Shown here piece by piece: positions 24,413 through 36,200 of a DNA stretch of 64,000 nt. A program made the position numbers and the translations under genes. The stretch spans positions 65,094,100 through 65,158,099 of the forward strand of contig NW_026262712.1 of NCBI RefSeq assembly GCF_021869535.1. Reading direction: 5' to 3'. Numbering within the stretch: position 1 is the first letter of the stretch; the number at the start of each line of letters is the position of its first letter. Origin of the DNA: Mytilus californianus (lineage: Eukaryota > Mollusca > Bivalvia > Mytilida > Mytilidae). The notes beneath the pieces are model-generated. The model worked only from the letters and a program-made list of their open reading frames with translations, did not search any database and was not told where the DNA came from.

Positions 24413-25054
24413 CCGGCCTCATCCGTAAATGTAAGAAGGGGATCACAGCTATTGTATATATATATATATAGAAGCCCGTTGGCTATAATGAATTGGTTCT
24501 TGAGTTACGTTAATAAGCCCGTTGGCTTTAGATTCTAATTTTTAGCTTTGTGTATAGGGGTAATGATTGATTGATTGATTGTTGGTTGCTTAACGTCCAG
24601 TGGCTAGGGGTAATGATAGTCTGGTCTAGGGGGTTCCCATTGTCCTTATGTCTCTGGGGAGTTCCACTGTTTTTGAAACCAAAGGGGTCCCCTTATTGTC
24701 TAACCCCTGTTTTCCCCCACTATAATCCACCCACCACCGGGGTATAACCCTCCTGACCCCCTGATTCACTCCTCTTTTATAAAGTTGGGGGGAGTGTAGA
24801 ACCTCTGGGTCAGGTCGATGATGCTCCACTGCCGGAGGAGTGAGACCCGGAAGAAAGGGAGCCTCGTTCCGAATGTGACATTGATATCCAAAAGAGCTAA
24901 CGGAACAGTCGTCTACATCGCCACCAGCGAGTATCCGATTATATAGACCGAGAATAACTGCCAAGGTAAGTTAGGAAGCTTACATAACAATCTAAGAGAG
25001 AAGACTAAATACTGGGTCATATTGTAATAGAACAAACTAAACAATGAATATTAT
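24413..25054. other. GC-richer tail of the retroelement block
   Basis: A short TA run is followed by a duplicated word aagcccgttggct (24472 and 24515), a tgattgattgattgttggtt word and a GC-rich segment that is open on the minus strand at 24626-24964. I read it as retroelement or repeat tail, perhaps with long-terminal-repeat remains, not as a gene. Confidence 0.4.
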
Positions 25055-25060
25055 TTTATT
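25055..25060 (-). terminator. Polyadenylation signal for the candidate alternative last exon
   Basis: AATAAA on the minus strand, about 160 bases beyond the stop of the candidate exon at 25220-25344. Confidence 0.45.
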
Positions 25061-25219
25061 TATGGCACACGTTTTAATGACGCTAAACAAATCTATATTA
25101 TTATACAACCACTAGCCCCATGCTACACACAACTAACAGTACTACCATCAAACGTTAATATCATTACACAACAATGACATGTTATTTGTTGAACGTCCAC
25201 ACTAAACACAAATGTCACA

Positions 25220-25344
25220 TCAACCATGATAGTGTCTCCATTTACCGCCTTTTCTATGCCAATGCTTTCTATGTTTACCTTTACCTTTTCCTTTTCCTTT
25301 TTTCTTATCATTGTGCTTGTCTTTGAAATTGTCATTTTCATTTT
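25220..25344 (-). CDS. Candidate alternative last exon of the metalloproteinase gene
   Basis: A splice acceptor (tttttatgCAG) at 25345-25347 opens a frame of 40 codons ending in TGA. When entered in phase 1 it encodes an acidic start (ENENDNFKDK), then a Lys/Gly/His-rich tail with KKKGKGKGKGKHRKHWHRKG. All exons 14-18 of the upstream gene end in phase 1, so any of them could splice here. The tail chemistry resembles that of the regular last exon, and an AATAAA follows. It could instead be a relic of a duplicated exon. RNA evidence is lacking. Confidence 0.45.
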
Positions 25345-26065
25345 CTGCATAAAAAGTATAATAGTAATTACAAATACTCTTTTTAATTATCACAATATTG
25401 TAATTCATATTTATTATACACTTAGTAGCAAATACAAGTAAAGTGTATATGTAATACAAATAATGGCTTTTCCAATATTATTGACCGTATCAACTCTTAA
25501 ACATTAAGAGCTCTCTGGATTATATTGATACGGTGCACTGATATATTGGAAAGGTCTTTTTGTTAATAATCTTAATATACGACTAACAATTTTGACAGAT
25601 ATTGTAGATTTAATATATCCAAACTCAAATTATTATTTACTATGGTTTATAGGTTACATAAGTTCATTATTTTGTTATAGCCTTGTTAATAGTTTTCTTT
25701 TCACTTCAAACTTGTTAAGTGTTGCAATATATAGTTGTTAATCCGATAAAAACTATAGTAGGCCTAAATGGCAGGTATTTACAATAAAATTATCGACATC
25801 TGATCTTTGCATTATGAATGGGTGCACATGGTTACAACCTATTTTAACTTGTAATTTCCATATTGAGTTACATGCATGTGCACTGTCTATTTGTGAAGTC
25901 CTTCATTTTTGCAGAAGAGTTCATGCAGAACTGGACTACAGTAAACAAGAGTTGAAAGGAATGAGACGCTTATGAAATGAAACGATATTGTGAATTGGAA
26001 TCGGATCCGAAACGCCACAATAAATCTCGCCATGTTGTTCATATTTATGTACAAACTCGATGAAG
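25345..26065. other. Spacer between the alternative and regular last exons
   Basis: AT-rich DNA with an imperfect inverted pair around 25455-25560 (ttttccaatattattgac mirrored by a tatattggaaa word). No exon was recognised. Confidence 0.35.
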
Positions 26066-26287
26066 TCATGTTCGAGGAAAAGAGGACGGGATTGTGGTTA
26101 CGACAATTGAAACATATCCATCGTCATCTGTTAAACAGATAATTCCATAACGGTCAACCATCTCGAGAATGCGCCTGTAAATTTTCCGAAGGGATGACTT
26201 CAACTTCACCCTTTGGAACCCTTGGTTTAAAAGCTTCCTTGTAAGCGGCAACCCTCTATCAAGGACTTCAAGATATAGGAAATACAA
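26066..26287 (-). pseudogene. Reverse transcriptase C-terminal fragment
   Basis: The open frame holds LTRKLLNQGFQRVKLKSSLR followed by KIYRR and LVDRYG-like words. These also occur, diverged, at the 3' end of the reverse transcriptase remnants at 49500-49780 and 63124-63560. It lies inside the 3' part of the metalloproteinase locus and is unrelated to it. Confidence 0.6.
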
Positions 26288-26689
26288 GCTCTGAAATATC
26301 TTATCAATTGCGAGTATGCAGGCGCTTCTGGAATGTTACTACAGTTAAGAGTGAAAGTCTTTATCAAAATAGCCGGGATGAAATGGATTCGGTATTTTTA
26401 AAACCATCCAAGTACAGACGTGTTGTCTACTGCATAGGGTGTTTTCAAAAGACAAACCAATGCATTTACCCGTATGCATATAGCCGAAATAGTACAATCT
26501 TCATTCGAGATTGCCATACAGGGTGTGTGGTTACTTTGTAGTTTATGATAATATGCGTAGCTAAGCGCAGCAATGCAGTTAATTAAATGATAACGATGAA
26601 TACATGATATACGTCACAACTACATCATGGAATAAAATGTATAAAAAGAAAGCTCCACTAAACAGAACTAGCATGAAAAGCATTATGAT

Positions 26690-26695
26690 TTTATT
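26690..26695 (-). terminator. Polyadenylation signal of the metalloproteinase gene
   Basis: AATAAA on the minus strand lies about 108 bases beyond the stop codon at 26803-26805, in a normal position for the 3' end. Confidence 0.6.
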
Positions 26696-26802
26696 TTATG
26701 TAAAACATATAAAAGTACTAAAGATATGAATGTGAAGCTGAATGATAAGCAATCTAAAGGAAATTCTAATGAATTTGAAAATTGTAGAACTTTTGCACCT
26801 TT

Positions 26803-27242
26803 TCACACTTTATCTTTACCTTTTTTATTTTTTATTTTATCATGCTTTTTTTCGTGTTTCTTTTTATCTTTCTTATGCCATTTTTTATTCTTTCTATTGT
26901 CTTTCTTACGCCATTTTTTATTCTTTCCTTTGTCATTCTTCTTTTTTTCCTTTTTGATAGGTATTTGGTCACCTCTTGTAGGTTGGTCAGTTAAACCTAC
27001 TGAAGCATCAATGTTATTATTACTGTCGATTGATGTAACAAATGGACTTTTGGTTGGAGGACTGTCCAAGACGTTTGCAATACTGTTTTCCATTCTCCTT
27101 GACAGTATAGTTACCGTTGACCTACGGGATGATCTATTTTTACACGAACTACAACATTTATCTGGATGTTTGGAACATATATAGTCTGGCCATAAAAAGA
27201 CATATCTCGTACAGCTACTAGATTTATCACCGTACATACAGC
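26803..27242 (-). CDS. Metalloproteinase exon 19 (last): sixth cysteine module and Lys-rich tail
   Basis: The acceptor tatttacAG is entered in phase 1. Residues 889-1034: GCMYGDKSSSC opens the sixth module, which closes with CCSSC (918-922). A Ser/Thr/Asn linker follows, then a tail of about 50 residues that is half lysine, with a near repeat KNKKWRKKD / KNKKWHKKD. The stop is at 26803-26805. Confidence 0.85.
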
Positions 27243-30200
27243 CTGTAAATAGAATGTAAAATTATGATATGAAAAAAAAACGTTTGTCTTATCTGTAATG
27301 GAGTATAGGGTGTACGTACATATTGTGGTGCACGAATATTTTTTATAGTTTTACTAGAAAATAGCAAACTTTTGTAAAGAAATGTTATTTGTTTTGAGTG
27401 AGTTTTAATTTAGCCCATTTTATATCATGGACGCAATTATTGTTGTAACTACAGAGAAACCCTTAACTTGAAAACACTAAAACAAAACAGCAGATAGTCC
27501 AACAATTTGAGCATTACGCATAGGAATTGAAATAAAATTATACATTGTAAATTACCATAAACATAGGTCACAGGTCCATACATGACATTCTTTATAGCTA
27601 CTAAAACTTTGAGCGCTCTTGATGAACTTTAATCGAGATTTTACAAATTTACATATTGCCTAGCTAATTAATTTATGAGACTTATTCAACAATCGTTGTA
27701 CAAACTTAATTCTTTTTTTTTAAATCCTTTTATTAAAATTTTTTTACCTTCATCTCCAGTTTCAAATGATTTACAAGTGGCACAACATCTTTCCCTTACA
27801 AAATTATCGTAGCAGTTTATAGCTTTCACATTAGAACAAGTGTCGGTGTCCTGGCAAGCACTAGCTGTAAAATGAAAGGAACATTGAAATTTATTACAGT
27901 CTTCACTAACTCATAGAAATTAAAAATGTCTTATGCCGTCTATATTAGAAAGTCGGGCATAATTTATGTACGAAATGTATTTATTATTCTAAATTATTGC
28001 AAAGCATTAGAATAATTAAAATGATGATAATGCTTCTTTCTACTAAGGAGTCAATATTTGAAATTTTAATCAAAGCTATAACAATTACCTTTCAAGTTAC
28101 TGCGGTTTGAATGGTAAGTGATAGGAAATATGAATTCAAACTATATCCAAAACTAACCTATAGTTCTAGTTGCACATGGTTCGCAACAAGCATCTTGTAA
28201 TACAGAAACCTGACATATATCGGAAATCCATTTAGCCACCACACTACATGTCATAGATCTAAATACGCCATCAGATCTAACACACAACTCTCCAGATGGA
28301 GTAATATTTGTTGTCGGTGGAGGTCGTGTTTTTATAGGAGGTCTGGGCCGTACAGTCGGCGCTTTTGTTGTTATCACCGGTCGAGGTCGCACAGGTTGTA
28401 TTGGCTGTTTTGTTGTTGCTGGGACAATTTTTGGTTTCTGTGTCGTTTTAGGAACTATTGGGGTGTCTGGGATAATACCACAGGTTTGACAACAGGACTT
28501 CTGATAATCTGGGTTTCCTGAACATCTCCATTTGTAACATGTTCCTCCAAGTACCTCATGAACCTTATCTCCATATTCACATCCTGAAAAAAATATTTTA
28601 GATGAGTGAACTACTTCCATTTTCCCCTGGCAATAGAAATGTAAACAAAGATGTGAGACGAGAGAACATGTAGTTAAGTGAATGACGATAAAAAAAATTG
28701 GACCATATATTACTACAGGGGTCACAACCCATTATATATATTTGTACTACACTAACCGTAGCCCATGCCTAAAGATGAAACTAGCCCTAACTCTTTTGGT
28801 CCTTTCGTTTTTATGTTTGACATTTTTTGCTTTCCAACACCTCGGAAATCGAAAAGTTTTTGTTTATTTCTTTCATATTCATTCATTTAATCTTGCATCC
28901 GATCGTTGAAAGGTATGTTGAATTGGGTTTAACATGATAATAAATGTAAGATTATTTTATAAATGTGTAATAGGGAGTTATAGTTTTCACAAGTCGCATT
29001 ATAAGTAAATATTTTATCAGTTACTATTGGGGTGTCTGGGATAATATTTATTCAGCAAGGTTTGGAACAACAAATGCTGCAAGACGGTGGCTGAGTTGAT
29101 GAGCCACATTTAGTCACCGTTGTAGTGAATTGAAAGTACGAACTTACGTTCTCTTTTCACAAAAACCTGATCAGTTCCTTCTAGCAAAGAGACAAAATGA
29201 TACACTTAATAATCATGCTTTTTACAGACAATTTACACGAGGTAGATTCACCATTGTCCATAAACTAATCATATTGAACAATAATGAAGTTACAGAATTT
29301 CTGGTTTTACTCTTTATTATTACTATATAGATTACCTTGGTAACCCGTGTTTAATGACTGGCAGCTATCACAGCAAATCTCGGAATTCCTTTGACTGTAG
29401 CATAAATGTGGCCGCTTAGATGTAGTCGAACAAAAGCTATTCTTATCTCCATACTCACAACCTGAAACCAACAGTTATGATTATTATCAATGAAATGAAT
29501 ATGATATAATGATGATTATTATCAATGAAATGAATATGATATAATGAGTATCTGTACTGCACGCACGCACAAACTTTTCCAAAGCTCAATTAAAATTTAT
29601 GTGTCATTGTTTCACATTTTAATCTGTCATAAAAGGCCAAATAACAAGCTTTAAAAGACTGTTATAAAAAGCTTGTTATTTTGAAATCGAACAGCGAAAA
29701 TCCAAAATAAACATTTCATAATAATTCAAACATGCAAGTTGTGGTGGTGAGGACAACAAAACACAAATTTCATTCCATAGCCTAGCTTTGACTATAAAAA
29801 GAATTAAGTTCTGAAAAAAATGGTACAAGGAACTATATAACCACGTAGGTTATGAACGTAAAATGACAAATGATATTAAGAATCGTGTGTAAAAACCCAT
29901 TGATCAGTGTAGACTAATCACAAAATACAAACCTGGTATTGGCTTAGCAATATTTTTACAGGTCTGACAACAAAATTCTTTGTAATATTTCTCGTAACAT
30001 TTACTGGGATCATCACTTATCAACTGGGGACATGTTTGTCCATCAAACAATTTTTGCGAGTCTCCGTGAACACACTTTTCTAGAAGAAATAGAAATATTT
30101 TAAAGCAGTTGTATATCAATGAAATATAAATGATCTGATAACACACACACATACATTAAAAAAATGGAATATTTTTGTAAATTTGAGTTTAATTTTTGTT

Positions 30201-33200
30201 GCTCGAAACACCAAATCCAGTATGTTGATTGGTAGAGCTCTGAATGTGAGTACGATAATCGTCAACTTTAAATATTTCTAAATAATATTCGTGTACATAA
30301 AAGTTTAGAAGCCTCCTTTTCTTTATGACATAATTTGTTAATGCATGTCAAATTTCATTTGATTAGAAAATAAGATCATTCTTTTTCATGAAATAATTGT
30401 AAACCTTGAAAATACATGTACAGCACTTAGATAATTATAATTTATACTTTTATACATATTGTAGACTTAATCTATACATGCATTCTTGATTGAATATGAC
30501 GCAAAACAACGAAATGATTCACACAAAATAAAAACACATTTTCATTTTTTTGGTGAAATATCTAAATGTAAATCCTTATGGGGAAATTACCTGCATGCAT
30601 AGAAATTTTGTTAATAAAGATCTGGCGGTCTTTTTTGTATTACTTACATTGGATTCTATTCATAAGTCATTTACGGATTTGCAAATTTTAACATAATTTA
30701 TGTTATTAGTGCACTCAATGCACATACATGTATATATATATATATGTTATTTTAATTGTGTTTCACCGACTACTTTTATGTTTGTGTTTTTCGTTTGTTT
30801 TTCGTTTTTTGTTTATTTTAACACATTTTAGTATATATAAACTGATGTATAATAACCCTAAGCAGACCATGGATGCATGCTTAGGAGCCCCTGCTAGTAG
30901 GGCCCATTTTGGGATTAAAAAATTTACGTTTGCGCGCAGCTTTTGATTACATTTGCGCGCATTCGTTTTACAGGTAACAGGGGTAAAATAAAGATAATTC
31001 ATAATAAGTATGACTCTAGTTATGATGAATTTTGAACATACTTGTAAATTTAAATTATATGTTCTAAAAAATATAAAGCGGTTATGAGAAATCCCGTAAT
31101 AGCTTAAGACATACATACAACTTAATTGCGAATATTTCAGATTAGATTGTACTCGGTTTCCTAATTTTACCGAATAGTGATCGCGTTGGTATTGTTTAAG
31201 TCAGTTTACAAAGTTGCGTCAAGGCACAAACATGGAGTTTTGTTTGTCAGAAACTAGTCGGAGGAAAAAATCATTGGTGTGTGATGGATTTACTTTCCGT
31301 ATCGACAGAACACTTGTCAGAGGATATTTCATAGCTATGCACCGTAAATAATTGCAAAGATATTTCAGCAGATTACTTATTTTCTCCAAGTCTTTGGCCA
31401 TCACTACCATCAGCAGAATCCAGGCGTACTACAAATTGCCCGAAATCATTCCATGGTCGATACAATGAGCAGTTTTAATCAGCACATTCATGTGCTAATA
31501 GAATTTTTGTGTTTTGTGTTTTGTTAGAGCAGTGGACTTTGAATTTTCAGAACGTTACGACTTGTAAAATCAGTACTTTTAACCTTTGAAATTTGATATG
31601 TTTTTACGTTGATTATTTGTCTGTTTATATTTCCAGGCCGAAGTGCTTGTTCATAATAAAACGAATTTATCCTGCTCAAAAATAATAATTAAATACATAA
31701 ATAAGTATAATCTACCTGTATTTACCTGAGTTTACCTGTAAAAATTTGCACGCAAATGTATTCAAAATCTGCGCGCAAACGTAGTGATTTTCACGCACAA
31801 ATGTAAAGCACCTTGCTAGTACACCAATTCCCATTTGCCAGGGTAAATACAAATGGGAGAATATTCTATATTTTGATATTTTGAGACACTTTGAATTTTA
31901 TTTTATAATTTTCTAAACGTCTTCTTTATCACCAATGTATCTAAGCCTTCATTCTCGACAAACACCTTTGTTTTTAAGTTATTTGTTAAAAAAATGTAAT
32001 TGTATGTTAACCGACATTGCATATGTAAACATTGAAATTGTATATTATTAATTTTTTTTTACATAAAAGTACGTTGTCTTTGTGTCGTGACATTAAAGAT
32101 TGATATATTTTGATGATTATTGTAATTACTAAATAGATACAATTGCTGAGAAAATTATTACCATCCTTCTCTGGAGCATCCGGGTCACTTGCACACAAAC
32201 CATTTAAACACCACTAAAATCACAAAATAATAATAAATGAATATGTTTATGTTTTACAACGTCTATAATGATAATATTTCAAATAAAAATCGGATATTAG
32301 TGCAAGATGTTCGTAAATTGTATGCGTTATACATTCAAACTCATAAGTCGAAAATAAACTGACAACGCCATGGCTAAAAAAGAAAAAGACCAACAAACAA
32401 ACAACTGTGCACAAAATACAACATAGAAAACTGAAGACGAACCCTACCGTAAACTTGGGGTAATAGAAGTTGTTTGTAGTGCTATATGTACAAATGTATA
32501 AAATACTATTTTATAACATTATACGATATATGCAATATTTTAATTATATTGTTCCTGCAATTCCTTAGTTAAACATACCTTCTGATTTCCACAAGAAGTT
32601 CCTCTAGCTGCTGTATATATAAGATAACTATTCTTTGATGTATCACTTTTACATGCCATTGATGTACAAATATCTGTGAACTCTCCAAGACCACCACCCT
32701 AAAATATAGTTTATAATGTTAAATTATATACGATACATTAATCATAGCTAGCATCCTTATTTCTATATGCACCCTAAATTTAACAAAGTAATGAGTTCTT
32801 ATGAATAGTGGTATGACATATTATGGCAGCAGATGATATTTAGATCTTAATATTTCCTGATGGCGTACCTCATATTGTCTTTTCGTCGTTTTTCTTTCTT
32901 TTTGCCATGTCGTTGTCATTTGTTTTTAGACTTATGTGTTTGAGTATCCCTTTACTAACTTCCGCCTTTTTAATACAGCTCTAATTCAATAATATTGTTG
33001 ATTGCGGTCGGTTCAAACCCTTACTTTTATAAGATATTGAAATTATTTAACAAGTCATTCAGGGAAATTGCTTTAAATGTATTAAAGTTAATCAACTCAA
33101 AATACTTTACTTAAAGTAGAAGACGTAAACAGATTCTTATTGAAGTATGCACTATACCTAAACATGACATTTTCATTATAAATAAGTCTGAAGCTCAGAT

Positions 33201-36200
33201 TTCAATCAAAACTTGTATCTGCCTCTAGATATGTATTTTGATTTTGATTTTTCTATGTCGCTTGGTTGTTTTTTCATTGACTTATTCCCTACTTCTCCTT
33301 TTATTCAAAATAGTAAGAAATTAAGACGACGTTCCCAAAACTATTATCTTTGAAATACAGTATGCAGGCATAATAGTATAAAAAAAGTATATTTTGTATG
33401 TTTTTGTTTGTGAATACAGAAACTTACCCAACCATAAAAAGAGTCCTTTCCAGCACGTTGTCTACATTGTTCATTTGCATCATAAATCTGTCCGATTTCA
33501 TTGCGAGTTACTTGATTAAATTCGTCCATATCATAAATCAGGGCTTCATCTGATAAACAGCTGCCTGGTCCACTATAAATGTAAATACTTGGAAAAATCT
33601 TATAAATCAAACTGTTGAACTGCATTGAACACAATAGTGAGGAGAAGGATCGAGCTAAATAACTATCCAACAAAACTTAAAGACCAAGAGGCAAAAGTGT
33701 AAAGTCACCGTACGCCGTACGCCTTCAGCGACGTGCAAACTTCATATCGTATAGTAATCTTTAAAAGACTGCCATTAACAAAATGTGAAACAATACAACA
33801 AGGAAAATTCAGGTTTTTGATAAAGCTAATAACATTGAACAAAAACAAGTAAAACAAACACCAACCACTGGAATACGGGATCATGGATTTTCACATGCAT
33901 ATGCAGAAATTTCAGAGACTTAACAAATATAGAAAGAAAGAATAATTGTTAAAAAGAATATTTGCAAAATTACAAGCCGACTCCTCTCTGAAGGCAAAAA
34001 ATAAATATTGGTTTCTTATGAATATTTAGTGATGCAAATTCTAAAAAAAACCCGTTCGAATGATATAGGACTAGTTTCTTTTGGCTATTGTAATTTCAAC
34101 GTTAACCAAATTGAATCGGTAAAGATACAAAGAACTTCCACGATCGGCAAAGAAGGCTGATATTTGTTAAACAAACGTAGAGATACATCAATTTGTTGTT
34201 TAAGTTTCATGTGATTCTTGTCTATACGGTTTTGGCTTGTGACATATTTAGTAGGTGTTTTTCTTCTTCTTTTCAAACTTACACAAAAAAGATCACGTTG
34301 AAAGATGTTCGATTGCAGATATCACGACATTTATGTAAATCTTACGTAACACAAATCATACAAAAATATGCATTGGTTCATTAAACAATCGGAACAATAT
34401 CCTGTTAACTACACCATAAATCCTAACAAAAGTGCATTTAAAATCTAAATGAAAAAAATAGAGGTTGAATATTATATCAATGTTAGCTTAACTATTGATA
34501 AACGTTTAGCCAAACTGTTGAAAAGGCAGCCAGAGCAGTGCACATGGCGAGCATTAATACAACGGTTATAAAAATACAAAAGACCTAAACAACCTCATAC
34601 TTTTTTAATCCATTTAAAGCAGTATTTACTTACAGACCAGAGAGGAACGAGTAAAGCTCGTCAATTGAACAAGGAGAAAACTTCCATGGATTCAGTTCAT
34701 TTCCGTTCCTTGCAACTCCTCCTGTTCCTGCCATGATGTATTGAGAACTAGATGAACAAATATTTGTTCCACTTCCGTCATGTCTGGCTCCGAGACTGTA
34801 AATAGGTATGGTAATACAATGAGTATTTACAGCTTTGATTTCTATCCAAATAAGTAACTGCACAAGAATAAGACTAAATGTTTTTTGGTTTAAATTCAAC
34901 ATTCGATGTCTCGTTAAAATAAAGTTATTGGAATATTATGAAACGTTCGTTAAATTATCACAAGTTATTATAATGATATGAGTGTTAATCGAATATTAAC
35001 TGTATAACGTACATTGAATGAAAATATTTGTATATACAAAATATCAATCCTGGTATCTATGATGAGTTTATTTATAAGCAAATACTAAAATTTGTGTACC
35101 TGTGTGCCAACTCATGGGTACCAGTACTAATGCTACCATGAACACCATTGTCCTCCACTATTGAGACACTACTTGCTGAACACATAGCTCTAAATGATGC
35201 CAGGCCTTCAAAAGAAATGCATTATTATTGAGAATGAAGGACCATAGCAAATTGATAAAAACAAACTAATTATTAGAAACTCGAAAAAAAGCAAAACGTA
35301 TCGACGACTTTGCTGCGAATAGAACAGATGTACATTTTGGGATTAACAATCACCAGGAGCGTTCAGGGCCGAGAATTGGGATAGGGAAGGATGTATAAAT
35401 ACACTTGGGTGTATATGACGGAACTTTTGCATTACAATGTACAATCAAGCTTCACAGCATTGCTCAGTCTTTGGTTTTCTTTGTTGTGTTTTATAGACGG
35501 TTGTTTATCTTTTCGTCTTTTTTTTTGCCATGTCGTTGTCATTTTTTCTTCGACTAATGTGTTTGAGTATCCCTTTACTATCTTCCGCCACTCTAATACA
35601 GCTCTTATTCAATAAGTGGTCCATGCATCGACAACTATAAAAAAGCTACAATTACGGATGTCACGGTTAGCTCCCTTTTTTATGAAATCGGAGGGAATGC
35701 ATTTTACAAGAGTATTACACAATTTCAATATCAATAAGTTTCGAAATCATTTATTTTTATCAATGTCTTTTGGTTATTTCAGTTGTTGGGTAGCTGTTTC
35801 ATTGATGTATACATCACATCTAATTTTGTTCGTATTTAAAATATTTACTGACTTTAATAAAAAAAAAACACCGTTAATATCACACAATCATGTTTTATCA
35901 AGAAATGTTTTTGTCACTTAATTTCATTTTCAATCAAAAATTGCAGCACATATTTGCAAATTAAAACATCAAAAATACTAAAGTATGAACTAAAACGCAA
36001 ACATGAAAATGATAAAACATCTTGCAATTAGTGCCCCAAGAAGAAAGTTAGGTCAATTCTTATTTGCTATCAAGACTGGAACATAAAACATAAAAGGATT
36101 GTTCTTTTAATGCCAAAAGTAACTATATTCTCTTCTAAATGTGTAAGGGTTAAGTTTTTAAGTTTCGTTTTGTATGATTCACCCCATTGTCTCTTGTTTA

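Larger units (their letters stand above)
18500..24964 (+). mobile_element. Degenerate Ty3/Gypsy-like retroelement with a TatD-type extra ORF
   Basis: The block is clearly GC-richer than its surroundings. It holds, in order on the plus strand, a gag-like region, an internally deleted pol and a third broken frame with a C2H2 finger and TatD-like nuclease. Long terminal repeats could not be defined. The only sign is a 16-base identity (tctaatttttagcttt) at 18558 and 24534. Frameshifts, stops and deletions in every part show the copy is dead. The outer limits are estimates. Confidence 0.75.

Noticed and set aside
18558..24549. Long terminal repeats bounded by tctaatttttagcttt
   Set aside because: Only 16 bases agree and the flanking sequence does not, so true terminal repeats cannot be claimed.
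24626..24964. 112-codon minus-strand frame after the TatD remnant
   Set aside because: It lies in a GC-rich repeat-like tail, has no recognised domain, and is more likely retroelement end sequence.
26726..27184. Plus-strand hydrophobic frame opposite exon 19
   Set aside because: It is the shadow of the lysine-rich tail and sixth cysteine module, which join in phase with exon 18.
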